From: DASUPK01 sp963695675
GTDB lineage: Bacteria > Actinomycetota > Thermoleophilia > Solirubrobacterales > 70-9
NCBI GenBank assembly: GCA_963695675.1
Contig: CAVOGY010000007.1
Coordinates: 930,001 to 994,000, forward strand
DNA: 64,000 nt
Reading direction: 5' to 3'
Shown: positions 17,420 to 26,001 of the stretch, piece by piece
Position numbering within the stretch: the stretch's first letter is position 1
How the letters are laid out: every line of letters begins with the position of its first letter
Position numbers and translations under genes: made by a program
The notes under the pieces: generated by a model
What the model was told of the DNA's origin: nothing
The model's input: only the letters and a program-made list of their open reading frames with translations
Database searches by the model: none

Positions 17420-18771
17420 GGCGCGGCGAGCAGCTCCTCGAGCTCAGCGCCTTCGCGCCAGTTCTGCAGGAACGACTCGTTGGAGGTGTTCTCGAGCAGC
17501 CGGCGCACGAGGTAGGCCATCCCGGCCACGAGGTCGCCAACCGGGCAGTAGCTCCGCACCCGCATTCCGTGCGCGGCCAGCGCCTGCGCGAGCTCGTCGC
17601 CCAGGCCGCGCAGGACCTGGAGCTCGAGGTCGCGGTCCTCGCCCCCTGCGGCGCGGCTCGCCGCGATCGCATGCGCCACCGAGCGCAGGTTGTGCGAGCC
17701 GATCGCCACCCTCACCGCCGGGCGTGCCTCGACAAGGCGCACCGTGAGCCGCTCGAAGTTGCGATCGCAGTCCGCCTTCACCTCGAACACGGGCGGCGTC
17801 CAGCCGTGCTGGCGCGCCTCCACGATCTCGTGGTCCCAGTACGCGCCCTTCACGAGCCGGATCACGAGCGGCGGGGTGCGCCCCGTGGCGCGCGCCCAGT
17901 CGAGGAGACGATCGAGCTGGGCGGGCGACTCCCGCAGGTAGGCCTGCAGCACGAGCCCCGCCGAGGGCCCGTTGCGGAACTCCTCCTCGTCGAGCAGCTC
18001 GAAGAAGAGCTCCGTCGTCGCCTCGAGCGTGTCGAGCGACTCCATGTCCACATGCAGGTGGGCGTTCAGGTCACGCGCCAGCCGCAGCAGCGGGCGCAGG
18101 CGGCGGGCGGCGTCGTCGCGGCCGACCGCGGGCGCCTCCGGGCGCATCAGGGGGGTCAGGGCGGAGACCTTCACCGACACGTTCACGCGCGGCAGCGGCC
18201 CCACTGAGTCCTGCTCGAGCACGGGCCGCGGCGGCCAGCGGGTGGCGGCGACCGAGACGGTTTCGAGCGCCTCGCGGCAGCGGGCCGCGTAGCGGTCGGC
18301 CTCGGCCTGGGTCACCGTGGCCTCCCCCAGCAGGTCCAGCGAGGTCGCGACGCCGTCCTTCCACTGCGAGCCGATCGTTCCCAGCGCTGCGCCGGGCGTC
18401 TCGCCGACGATGAAGCGGTGCGCCGTGTGCCGGACGCCCGCGGCGACCGCCACCCCGAGCGCGCGCCGCCCAGCCCTGGAGTTCGCCATGCGCATCGCCG
18501 CGTCGACCGGCAACGGCCGGTCGTCCACTTCGGAGAGGTAGCCGCGCAGGTGGCGGGCGAGGTCGTCGAGCGAGCGCGTGGCGGGCGTGACATCCACCAG
18601 CCGGAAGAGCGCCGACCGGAGCTCGGCGTCCTGCGTGGCGAGCTCCATCGCCTTCGCGTCGAGGTTGCGGATCGGGTGCCCCGCCTTGGATGGAAAGGCC
18701 GCCGCGAGCGACCGCCCGACCCGCCGCACCTCGGGCTCGAGCTCGGCCACTGGGGGCGCCTGATCGGCCAC
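17416..18771 (-). CDS. Proline dehydrogenase
   Basis: 451 residues, PRODH FAD-barrel. It oxidises proline to pyrroline-5-carboxylate and passes electrons to quinone. Seen are LHVDMESLDTLEATTELFFE, LVLQAYLRESPAQLDRLLDW, the signature IRLVKGAYWDHEIVEARQHG and the C-terminal IGSHNLRSVAHA. An N-terminal helical arm of about 120 residues precedes the barrel. The GTG start is supported by TAGCCT 7 nt upstream (leaderless). Upstream gene of the pair with P5C dehydrogenase. Confidence 0.93.
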   Translation of the reverse strand: MADQAPPVAELEPEVRRVGRSLAAAFPSKAGHPIRNLDAKAMELATQDAELRSALFRLVDVTPATRSLDDLARHLRGYLSEVDDRPLPVDAAMRMANSRAGRRALGVAVAAGVRHTAHRFIVGETPGAALGTIGSQWKDGVATSLDLLGEATVTQAEADRYAARCREALETVSVAATRWPPRPVLEQDSVGPLPRVNVSVKVSALTPLMRPEAPAVGRDDAARRLRPLLRLARDLNAHLHVDMESLDTLEATTELFFELLDEEEFRNGPSAGLVLQAYLRESPAQLDRLLDWARATGRTPPLVIRLVKGAYWDHEIVEARQHGWTPPVFEVKADCDRNFERLTVRLVEARPAVRVAIGSHNLRSVAHAIAASRAAGGEDRDLELQVLRGLGDELAQALAAHGMRVRSYCPVGDLVAGMAYLVRRLLENTSNESFLQNWREGAELEELLAAP

Positions 18772-18970
18772 TGCCCGGAGGCTACCTTGGCCGAGCCGCA
18801 GCTCGAACCCCCGACCTTCGGTTAGTTCGGTGCCACGACTGGTACCCGGGCCGCCAGCCGAACGATGGCGCCGGCGGACCCGCCTTGTCGGCTATCTCCA
18901 GTGAAGGCGCGGTGGCGGTCGCTTATAGGGTGGCCGCAGAGTCCGATGCCACGGAAGGAGGAGTTCAGCG
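18772..18970 (+). promoter_or_regulatory. Upstream region of the SDR gene
   Basis: TATAGG around 18926 is a possible -10, and GGAGGAG lies about 7 nt before ATG 18971. A tRNA-like stretch at about 18795-18840 does not fold. Confidence 0.4.
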
Positions 18971-19735
18971 ATGGGACGCATAGAGGGCAAGGCGTGCATC
19001 GTCACCGGCGCGGCGTCCGGGATCGGCCGGGCGACGGCGGAGCGGTTCGCCGAGGAGGGCGGGCAGGTGCTCTGCGTCGACGTCGATGGCGACGGCGCGC
19101 GCGAGGCGGCGGAGCAGATCCGCGCGAACGGCGGGACGGCCGAAGCGGAGGAGGCGGATGTCGGTGTTCGGGATCAGGCGGAGGGCTTCGTCGCGCGCTG
19201 CGTCGGACTGTGGGGCGGCATCGAGGTACTTGTCAACAACGCCGGGGTGAACCTGCCCGGCGTCTTTCACGAGGCGCCTGACGAGACGATCGAGCGCACT
19301 CTCGCGGTGAACGTGAAGGGCCCGATCTACGCCTGCCAGGCCGCGATCCCCCACATGCTCGAGCGCGGGATTGCCTCGATCGTCAACGTGTCGAGCGTCA
19401 ACGGCGTCGTCGCCGAGCCCTACCTGACCGTGTATGCCGCTTCCAAGGGAGCGGTGGTGATGCTGTCGCGGGGCATCGCGCTTGACTACGCGAAGCAGGG
19501 GATCCGCTGCAACGCGATCTGCCCGGGCTGGGTCGACACGCCGATCAACTACGCCCACGCCGAGATGCTCGGCGGGCTGGACAAGGTCTACGAGTCGATC
19601 GACTCCTTTCAGCCGATCGGGCGCCCGGGCGAGCCGCGCGAGATCGCCAACGTCGCCCTCTTCCTCGCCTCGGACGAGTCGAGCTTCCTGACTGGCTCCG
19701 TCGTCTTGGCCGACGGCGGGATGACGGCCCAGTAG
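18971..19735 (+). CDS. Short-chain dehydrogenase/reductase (SDR)
   Basis: 254 residues, classical SDR. It has the cofactor motif TGAASGIG at the N-terminus, VLCVDVDGDG at the NAD-specificity position (Asp favours NAD+), NNAG, catalytic Ser in VNVSSVNG, YAASK with the catalytic Tyr and Lys, and the closing FLTGSVVLADGG. It oxidises or reduces an alcohol/ketone; substrate not deducible. Flanked by unrelated genes and probably monocistronic. Confidence 0.92.
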   Translation: MGRIEGKACIVTGAASGIGRATAERFAEEGGQVLCVDVDGDGAREAAEQIRANGGTAEAEEADVGVRDQAEGFVARCVGLWGGIEVLVNNAGVNLPGVFHEAPDETIERTLAVNVKGPIYACQAAIPHMLERGIASIVNVSSVNGVVAEPYLTVYAASKGAVVMLSRGIALDYAKQGIRCNAICPGWVDTPINYAHAEMLGGLDKVYESIDSFQPIGRPGEPREIANVALFLASDESSFLTGSVVLADGGMTAQ

Positions 19736-19861
19736 GAGAGCACGGTCGACGATCATCACCCCAATGCCCCATGTCCTGATGGCCTCGACCAGCCAGCTCT
19801 TGGCAGTGACACACGCGGCTGCATCCTGATCTTCGCGGCGCACTAGAGTTGCGAAACCCAG

Positions 19862-21631
19862 ATGCCGGCCCCAATGCTCTTAGCCGTCGACGCCGATCCT
19901 GATGCGCTGGGCCGCGTCGAGCGGGAGCTGCGCGACCGCTACGCAAGCAGCTACCGGGTCGTGGGTACACGCTCGCCGGACGAGGCGCTCGCGATCCTGA
20001 CCGAGCTCGCGAATGCCGGGGAAGACGTGGCCCTGGTACTCGCCGCACAGTGGCTCTCCGAGACGACCGGCAGCGAACTGTTCGAGCGTGTGCGCCTGCT
20101 CCACCCACACGCCCGGCGCGGGCTGCTCGTCTCCTGGGGGGAGTGGGGGGATCGTCGAACCGCCGAGGCGATCTTCGACTCAATGGCCCTGGGGCGGATC
20201 GATTACTACGTCCTCAGGCCGGCGACCTCGCCGGACGAGCTCTTTCACCAGGCGATCTCGAGCTTCCTGCTCGAGTGGACCGAGGCTCGCCTGATTGCGC
20301 CGCATACGGTCCGCGTCGTAGCCGACGCCTGGGCAGGGAGAGCGTACGAGCTGAGGGACACCCTTCAGCGCTGCGCGGTCCCGCACGCCTTCTACCTGAG
20401 CGACTCGGAGGAGGGGCGCGTGGTGCTTGCCAAGACCGGGGCAGGGGCGAGGCTGCCCCTCATGGTCCTTCCTGACGGTCAGGTGCTGAGCGATCCAACG
20501 AACCTGGAGATCGCAGACGCCACCGGTGCCTGGATCGACCCCGACCGGGAAAACTTCGACGTGATCATCGTCGGTGCCGGACCGGCCGGCCTTTCGGCAG
20601 CGGTGTATGGCGCCTCCGAGGGCCTGGAGACCCTCGTGGTGGATGAGGGCGGAGTCGGTGGACAGGCAAGCTCGAGCTCGCTGATCCGGAATTACCTGGG
20701 CTTCCCCCGCGGCGTTAGCGGCAGGCGGCTCGCTGAGCAGGCCTACGAGCAGGCCTGGGTCTTCGGCGGGTACTTCGTCCATATGCACAGGGTGAGCGGC
20801 CTCACCCGAGTCGGTGAGCGGCTGCTGGTGACCCTCCCCGAGGACCGACGGATCAGCGCCCGGGCGGTGATCCTTGCCACGGGAGCCGCCTACCGCCGCT
20901 TGGACGTCCCGGCGCTCGAGGCGCTGACCGGCGCCGGGGTCTTCTATGGCGGTCCTGCGTCGGAGGCCCACGCGATGGCCGGTAAGGACGCCTACATCGT
21001 CGGCGGGGCGAACTCAGCGGGGCAGGCGGCGTTGCACCTGGCACGCTACGCCCGCCGGGTCACCCTGGTGGTGCGCGCACAGTCGCTCGGCGCGGGGATG
21101 TCCCACTATCTGGTGAAGGAAGTTGACGCGGCGCCGAACGTGGAAGTCCGCGTGGGTTGCGAGGTGGTCGGGGGTGGAGGTGACGGGAGACTCCAGTACT
21201 TGGTGCTTCGCGAAGGCGCGACCGGAGAAGAAGAGACGGTCACCGCCGATGGGCTCTTCGTGCTGGTCGGGGCTCGCCCGCAGACCGATTGGCTGCCGGC
21301 GGAGATAGCGAGAGACCGGCACGGTTTCCTGCTCACAAGCCCGGATCTCCCAGACGACCACAGCTGGCCCCTCAAGCGCCGCCGGCTGCGGCTCGAAACG
21401 AGCATGCCGGGCGTGTTCGCGGCGGGCGATGTGCGGCATGGATCCGTCAAGCGCGTGGCCTCTGCGGTCGGAGAAGGGTCGATCGCGATTCAGCTCGTCC
21501 ACAGCCTCTTCACGGCGGACCGCCTGCATCGCGGGCGTCCCGCCGAAGAGGCAGTGCCGGCCGTGAGCGGCGGCGCACCCGCTTCTCGAGGGGGTCAGCC
21601 GCCGGAAGCGGCTGGCAAGACCGATAAATGA
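19862..21631 (+). CDS. Pseudo-receiver / thioredoxin-reductase-like flavoprotein fusion
   Basis: 589 residues in three parts. Residues 1 to about 140 resemble a CheY receiver (LLAVDADPDALGRVE), but the phospho-acceptor position reads VLAAQW without Asp, and the usual Lys is Arg in YYVLRPATS; it is probably a non-phosphorylated receiver. About 150-235 is a thioredoxin-fold linker without a Cys pair. From about 235, FAD (VGAGPAGLSAAVYGASEGL) and NADP (VGGANSAGQAALHLAR) domains of the thioredoxin reductase family follow, ending GVFAAGDVRHGSVKRVASAV. The CATC redox site is replaced by GGPASEA, so it cannot be a normal thioredoxin reductase. A sister fusion is at 60552-62177. Confidence 0.85.
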   Translation: MPAPMLLAVDADPDALGRVERELRDRYASSYRVVGTRSPDEALAILTELANAGEDVALVLAAQWLSETTGSELFERVRLLHPHARRGLLVSWGEWGDRRTAEAIFDSMALGRIDYYVLRPATSPDELFHQAISSFLLEWTEARLIAPHTVRVVADAWAGRAYELRDTLQRCAVPHAFYLSDSEEGRVVLAKTGAGARLPLMVLPDGQVLSDPTNLEIADATGAWIDPDRENFDVIIVGAGPAGLSAAVYGASEGLETLVVDEGGVGGQASSSSLIRNYLGFPRGVSGRRLAEQAYEQAWVFGGYFVHMHRVSGLTRVGERLLVTLPEDRRISARAVILATGAAYRRLDVPALEALTGAGVFYGGPASEAHAMAGKDAYIVGGANSAGQAALHLARYARRVTLVVRAQSLGAGMSHYLVKEVDAAPNVEVRVGCEVVGGGGDGRLQYLVLREGATGEEETVTADGLFVLVGARPQTDWLPAEIARDRHGFLLTSPDLPDDHSWPLKRRRLRLETSMPGVFAAGDVRHGSVKRVASAVGEGSIAIQLVHSLFTADRLHRGRPAEEAVPAVSGGAPASRGGQPPEAAGKTDK

Positions 21632-21634
21632 TCG

Positions 21635-21691
21635 ATGTCGCAGGAGAACGTCGAGGTCATCTTGCGCCTTGTCGAGGCGCCGTCAAGCTGA
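21635..21691 (+). pseudogene. SnoaL-like start scrap (MSQENVEVILRL)
   Basis: A perfect MSQENVEV start followed by ILRLVEAPSS and a stop after 18 codons, 3 bp behind the flavoprotein's stop. Too short to be a protein; a truncated copy of the family start. Confidence 0.5.
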
Positions 21692-21704
21692 GCTGGAGCG
21701 CCGC

Positions 21705-22925
21705 TCAGGCTGCGATCAGGTCATTTGGGTTGAGGACGAACTTGCGGGCAACTCCGGAGTCGAAATGCTCATAGCCCTGCGGGGCCTCGTCGAGCGTGAT
21801 CACGGTCGCGTTCACGGCGTCGGCGATCTGGACGCTGTCGTTCAGGATCGCGGTCATCAGCCCATGGTGGTAGCGCATCACCGGGCACTGGCCGGTGGTG
21901 ATCACGTGGGACTTCGCCCAGCCGAGGCCGATCCGGATCGACAGCGAGCCCTCCTTGGCCGCCTCGTCGACCCCCCCGGGATCGCCGGTGACATAGAGGC
22001 CCGGGATGCCCAGATTGCCGGCCGCCTTGGTCAGCTCCATGATCGAGTTGAGCACCGTGGCGGGCTCCTCGACCGCGGAGCCCTCTTCGCCGTGGCCGCG
22101 CGCCTCGAAGCCGACCGCGTCAACCGCGCAGTCCACCTCCGGGACGCCGAGGATCTGCTCGACCTGGTCCTTGGGCTCCCCCTTGGAGACGTCGACCGTC
22201 TCGCAACCGAATGAGCGTGCCTGCTCCAACCTCTCGGGAATCAGATCGCCGACGATGACCACGGCGGCGCCCAGGAACTGCGCGGCGTGGGCTGCGGCGA
22301 GCCCCACCGGACCGGCCCCGGCGATGTAGACGGTCGAGCCCGAGGTCACGCCCGCGCTGACGCACCCGTGGTAGCCGGTGGGGAAGATGTCGCTGAGCAT
22401 CGTCAGGTCGAGGATCTTCTCCATCGCCTGGTCCTTGTCGGGGAACTTGAGCAGGTTCCAGTCGGCGTAGGGGACCATCACATAGTTCGCCTGTCCGCCG
22501 ACCCAGCCGCCCATGTCGACGTAGCCGTAAGCCGAGCCGGGGCGATCGGGATTGGTGTTCAGGCAGACGCCGGTCTGGCCCTCCTTGCAATTTCGGCAGC
22601 GGCCGCAAGAGATGTTGAACGGCACCGAGCAGAGGTCGCCCTCCTTGATGAACTCGACATCGGGCCCGACCTCGATCACCTCGCCGGTGATCTCGTGGCC
22701 GAGAATCAGCCCCGCCGGCGCTGTCGTGCGCCCGCGCACCATGTGCTGATCCGAGCCGCAGATGTTCGTCGAGACGATCCGGAGGATCACCCCGTGGGGA
22801 GCCTTGCGCCCGACATTGTCCGGATGCACTCCGGGCCCGTCCTTCAGCTCCAACTCCGGGAAGTCGATGTTCTGAACCTCGACCTTGCCCGGCTCGATGT
22901 AGGCAACACCTCTGTTGTCAGCCAT
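21705..22925 (-). CDS. fdhA: Glutathione-independent formaldehyde dehydrogenase (zinc, NAD+)
   Basis: 406 residues, zinc-dependent MDR dehydrogenase of the Pseudomonas FdhA type (about 400 residues). Catalytic zinc ligands lie in TNICGSDQHMVRG and GHEITGEVIEVG. The structural-zinc Cys cluster is ISCGRCRNCKEGQTGVC, and the Rossmann motif is IAGAGPVGLAAAHAAQ. The long insert with GWVGGQANYVMVPYADWNLL and the SDIFPTGYHGCVSAGV segment are typical of FdhA and differ from ordinary alcohol dehydrogenases. It oxidises formaldehyde to formate. GGAGG precedes the ATG. Downstream of, and 12 bp from, the GlcG-like gene in one operon. Confidence 0.9.
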   Translation of the reverse strand: MADNRGVAYIEPGKVEVQNIDFPELELKDGPGVHPDNVGRKAPHGVILRIVSTNICGSDQHMVRGRTTAPAGLILGHEITGEVIEVGPDVEFIKEGDLCSVPFNISCGRCRNCKEGQTGVCLNTNPDRPGSAYGYVDMGGWVGGQANYVMVPYADWNLLKFPDKDQAMEKILDLTMLSDIFPTGYHGCVSAGVTSGSTVYIAGAGPVGLAAAHAAQFLGAAVVIVGDLIPERLEQARSFGCETVDVSKGEPKDQVEQILGVPEVDCAVDAVGFEARGHGEEGSAVEEPATVLNSIMELTKAAGNLGIPGLYVTGDPGGVDEAAKEGSLSIRIGLGWAKSHVITTGQCPVMRYHHGLMTAILNDSVQIADAVNATVITLDEAPQGYEHFDSGVARKFVLNPNDLIAA

Positions 22926-22937
22926 GATTTTCCTCCG

Positions 22938-23342
22938 CTAGAAAGCTGCGACGCCGGCTTCGGCAACCTCGTGGTCCTGTTCGACGCTGCCGCCGCTGAC
23001 TCCGATCGCCCCTACCACGTCGTCGCCGTCCTGCAGCGGGATCCCGCCGGCGAAGATGATCAACTGCCCCTGGTTGCTCGCGTGGATGCCGAAGAGGGGC
23101 TGGTCGGGCTGCGCCAGGGGCGCCAGGTCCTTGGTCGACATATCGAATGACCGGGCGGTGTACGCCTTGTTCTGGGCGATGTCGATGGATCCCAGCCAGG
23201 CGCCATCCATGCGGGCGAACGCCGTCAGGTTGTTGCCGTCGTCGACGACGGCGATGTTCATCGGCACACCGATCTCGTCGGCCTTGGCGCGTGCCCCCTC
23301 GACCACCTTCTGTGCGGCACTCAGCGTCACGTTCTTAGCCAC
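22938..23342 (-). CDS. GlcG/HbpS-like (DUF336) heme-binding family protein
   Basis: 134 residues covering the whole DUF336 domain: SAAQKVVEGARAKADEIGVP, IAVVDDGNNLTAFARMDGAW, GIHASNQGQLIIFAGGIPL and VVGAIGVSGGSVEQDHEVAE. The family includes heme-sensing HbpS and the GlcG proteins found next to short-chain oxidation enzymes. It starts at GTG with AAAGGAGG upstream and leads the operon with fdhA, suggesting a helper or sensor role in one-carbon oxidation; that role is inferred. Confidence 0.88.
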   Translation of the reverse strand: MAKNVTLSAAQKVVEGARAKADEIGVPMNIAVVDDGNNLTAFARMDGAWLGSIDIAQNKAYTARSFDMSTKDLAPLAQPDQPLFGIHASNQGQLIIFAGGIPLQDGDDVVGAIGVSGGSVEQDHEVAEAGVAAF

Positions 23343-23524
23343 CGTTCCTCCTTTTCTTCGGACACTCCGACCCAGCAGACCTCGGTCACCGTAGCGCGGA
23401 GCCCACCCCGCTACAAGCTAGTCGAACGTGCCGGCCGAAGGTCAGCCGGACCGCGACAACTCGGACGGCCAATCCCGACAATCATCGCCTGCGTAGTACT
23501 CGCCTGCCGAACACATGCGGCGCT

Positions 23525-24172
23525 TCATCCGTTCAGACAGGCGTCGAACTTCTTACCGACCGGCTCCCCAAGGCTCAGATTCGCATCGGCGGGAATGGCA
23601 AAGACGATGTTCCGGTTGGCGTCCCAGTAGTAGCCGCCCCCGGACGTCTCCGCTATCTCCCGCGCCCGCCTGATCGGGTGGAGTTGATTGACGGGAGACA
23701 TCACCCAGAGGCCGGCTGAGCCGCCGCGACCGAAGGTGACGGTGCCGACGTACTCGCCGTCGATGGTCGTCTGGTGGGCACTCGGCCCCGACGTATCGAC
23801 CGGCACCCCGGCGCTGGTCAGGCAGCTGGTCAGGCTTTTCTTGGTCGCACGGGTCGATGCCGCAGGTGGCGGCGCCGGAGCCTCGGACTGGGTCGTGCCG
23901 TCGTTGTCATGGCTCGATTCATCCCGGCCAACTATGGCCGCGATGATCACGATCCCGACGATCACCGCCAGGACCCATGCCCACCAGGGCGCCCCTCCCA
24001 ATCGACCGCTCCGCTTCGGTGAGCCAGGCGTACCCGAACCGCCCGACGCCGAACGCGTCTTCAAGAAGTGGTCCGACCAGCGCTCGCCGCCCCACCAGCG
24101 CATGCGCCCGCTCCCTTCCGGGTCTGGGTACCAACCTTCCATGCGATCCGGCGGTGGCGGCAGATCGGCCAC
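23525..24172 (-). CDS. DUF2510 membrane-anchored protein
   Basis: 215 residues. The N-terminal DUF2510 motif (EGWYPDPEGSGRMRWWGGER followed by W) faces the cytoplasm. One membrane helix follows (WWAWVLAVIVGIVIIAAIVG, about residues 64-83), then a Ser/Thr/Pro linker and an extracellular domain with two Cys (SLTSCLTSAG and KFDACLNG) that may form a disulfide. GTG is chosen because TAGGCT lies 7 nt upstream (leaderless). Function unknown. Confidence 0.78.
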   Translation of the reverse strand: MADLPPPPDRMEGWYPDPEGSGRMRWWGGERWSDHFLKTRSASGGSGTPGSPKRSGRLGGAPWWAWVLAVIVGIVIIAAIVGRDESSHDNDGTTQSEAPAPPPAASTRATKKSLTSCLTSAGVPVDTSGPSAHQTTIDGEYVGTVTFGRGGSAGLWVMSPVNQLHPIRRAREIAETSGGGYYWDANRNIVFAIPADANLSLGEPVGKKFDACLNG

Positions 24173-24218
24173 GGCGCGAGCCTAGCCCTCTCGATTGGTC
24201 GCCGCCGGTGTCAACCCA

Positions 24219-24252
24219 AGGCTGCGCGGGCGACGTCGGAGGAGGTGCGAGC
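24219..24252 (+). pseudogene. SnoaL-like start scrap with ATG changed to ACG
   Basis: GCGCGGGCGACGTCGGAGGAG matches 3342-3362 base for base except that the ATG reads ACG. Confidence 0.4.
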
Positions 24253-24326
24253 TCCGCGGGTGATACGCTCATCCGCGCTCTCGACTCCAAGTTCAGCAGG
24301 CACGGATCGCCACTGAAGGAGGAGAC

Positions 24327-25224
24327 ATGATCAGCTTCGCAGGGCTTCGACGGACCGCCATCTTCGTCGTAACGCTCCTCGCCGCGCTCGCACTCTGGGC
24401 TGCACCGGCCTCCGCTGTCGCACCCCCGAAGGTGATGGCGGCGCTCGGCGACTCGATCACGCGAGCCTTCAATTCGGAGGTCGATTCGACCTGTCCGACC
24501 GGCCCGTCGCTCGACTGCCCCAAGAACTCGTGGTCGACCGGCACCAACCCGGCGGTCGACAGCCAGTTCCAGCGCATCGAGGCGATCGACCCCGGACGCA
24601 ATCCGGTCGCCTATCAACGACGCCGTCTCCGGCGCGCGGGCGAGACCGAGCACCTGACGCTCAGCCAGGCGCAGACCGCGGCTACGCAGGACCCGGACTA
24701 CGTGACCATCGAGATCGGCGCCAACGACGCCTGCCGCCCAACGATCGCCGATCAGACGCCGACGGCGGACCTTCCGCGAGCCAGGTGGAGACGGCGCTCG
24801 ACACGCTCGTGACGGGCGACCCCAAGGTCTACATCGAGATGCTGAGCATCCCGGACATCAACCAGCTGTGCACGCGATCTTCACCAGTCCGCCCGACCAC
24901 GAACGCGTTGATCCGCTGGTCCGCTTTCAGCGTCTGCCAGGCACTGCTCGCGAACCCGCTCTCGACGCGCACAGGCCGACGAGGACCGCCGGGCCGCGTT
25001 CCGACGAGCAGGTGATCGACTACAACGGCGCCCTCGCGGAGGTCTGCGCCGAGTTCAAGCGTTGCCTCTTCGACAACAACGCGGTGTTCAACTCGACGTT
25101 CACGGCGGCCGATGTCGCAACCGTGACGACTGTCGGCATCACGGCGGACTACTTCCACCCCTCGCTTCTGGGACAGGCCAGCCTCGCGGAGACCTCCTGG
25201 GCCGCCACTTTCCCGATGGACTGA
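24327..25224 (+). pseudogene. Secreted SGNH/GDSL hydrolase, several frameshifts
   Basis: An AAGGAGG ribosome site and a signal peptide (RRTAIFVVTLLAALALWAAP) start the gene. It continues with the nucleophile block ALGDSITRAFN, then TIEIGANDAC (block III), LVTGDPKVYIEMLSIPDINQ, and finally ADYFHPSLLGQASLAE with the catalytic His. These pieces lie in at least three frames, so four to six indels are needed to rebuild one protein of about 295 residues. This many breaks argue for a genuine pseudogene. It is framed by a SnoaL start scrap (24219) and an end scrap (25253). Confidence 0.7.
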
Positions 25225-25252
25225 CCGGCCCTCCGAGCTGGGACGATGATGA

Positions 25253-25280
25253 CCCTCGAAGCCGCCGGGCTGCGGGAGTG
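25253..25280 (+). pseudogene. C-terminal scrap of a SnoaL-like gene (EAAGLRE)
   Basis: LEAAGLRE is perfectly kept but the stop is replaced by TGG. It is followed 9 bp later by a palindromic repeat. Confidence 0.4.
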
Positions 25281-25288
25281 GGCAAACC

Positions 25289-25310
25289 GCCGCTTTGGAC
25301 GAGAAGCGGC
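25289..25310. repeat. Palindromic repeat, type A (GGACGA loop variant)
   Basis: Arms GCCGCTT and AAGCGGC around TGGACGAG. A second, weaker copy (GCTTGGCATGAAAGGGGC) follows immediately. Confidence 0.6.
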
Positions 25311-25557
25311 GCTTGGCATGAAAGGGGCGCTCTTTCGATCAGACGCTCCGAGCCCGTCGCGGCGTCGGCGAATCGACTGGAGCAGCAAGAAGAAGCGCCC
25401 GTTCCGTGAGGAATCCTGCGGCGATTCCTGCATCCCGCCGGCCAAATGCAGGCCGTCAAACGGCGTAAGGTGGGTAGGGCGCTACTCGACGGGTTCTCCC
25501 CATCTTCTCTGCCTTTCGCGTGGCATTTGATCCAGAGAGGGTGAGGAAGGGGCAAGA

Positions 25558-25902
25558 ATGCCCTACACACCGCACGATGGGCAGCGGGCAGAGGGGCTGC
25601 AGCCCGCGATCAAGACCAGTCGAGCTGGAGACTCGACGATCATCGCGGTCTCGGGGGAACTCGATCTCGCATCATCCGCTCAACTCGATGAGGCAATCCG
25701 CGGCGCCGAGAAGGGCGGGACCGGATGGATCGTCGTCGATCTAGAGGACTTGAGTTTCATGGACTCAACGGTCCTGACGGTGCTTCTCGAGGCACGTAGG
25801 CGAGCGACGCATGACGGCAACCGCCTCCGTTTCGTTCGCTCAAGGCACGAGCAGGTCGCGCAGCTCCTGTCGGTCACGGGCACGACCAAGATGTTCTCCT
25901 GA
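25558..25902 (+). CDS. STAS-domain anti-sigma factor antagonist
   Basis: 114 residues. STAS core: STIIAVSGELDLASSAQLDE, WIVVDLEDLSFMDSTVLTVL (phosphorylatable Ser in DSTVL) and LRFVRSRHEQVAQLLSVTG. It would compete for an anti-sigma kinase in a partner-switching system; no kinase is encoded nearby, so it may share partners with the SpoIIE-type regulator at 4951. Its start at ATG 25558 gives a 20-residue N-terminal tail; no strong ribosome site is seen. Confidence 0.85.
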   Translation: MPYTPHDGQRAEGLQPAIKTSRAGDSTIIAVSGELDLASSAQLDEAIRGAEKGGTGWIVVDLEDLSFMDSTVLTVLLEARRRATHDGNRLRFVRSRHEQVAQLLSVTGTTKMFS

Positions 25903-26001
25903 GCCCGCCGAGTTTTCGCCACGCGCCAGCCAGCAAGTAGTCGCTTCTAGTTTGCTGGTACAGCTCGAGCTGCTGCGCTCTACAACGATTTCGGCGGTCT
26001 C

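Noticed and set aside
15869..17515. Long open frame (548 codons) antisense to P5C dehydrogenase
   Set aside because: Arg/Pro/His-rich composition typical of a shadow frame in GC-rich DNA; the opposite strand is a clear enzyme.
18795..18840. tRNA-like stretch (CTCGAACCCCCGACCTTCGG)
   Set aside because: It looks like the T arm and variable region of a minus-strand tRNA, but the anticodon stem does not pair and the rest is missing.
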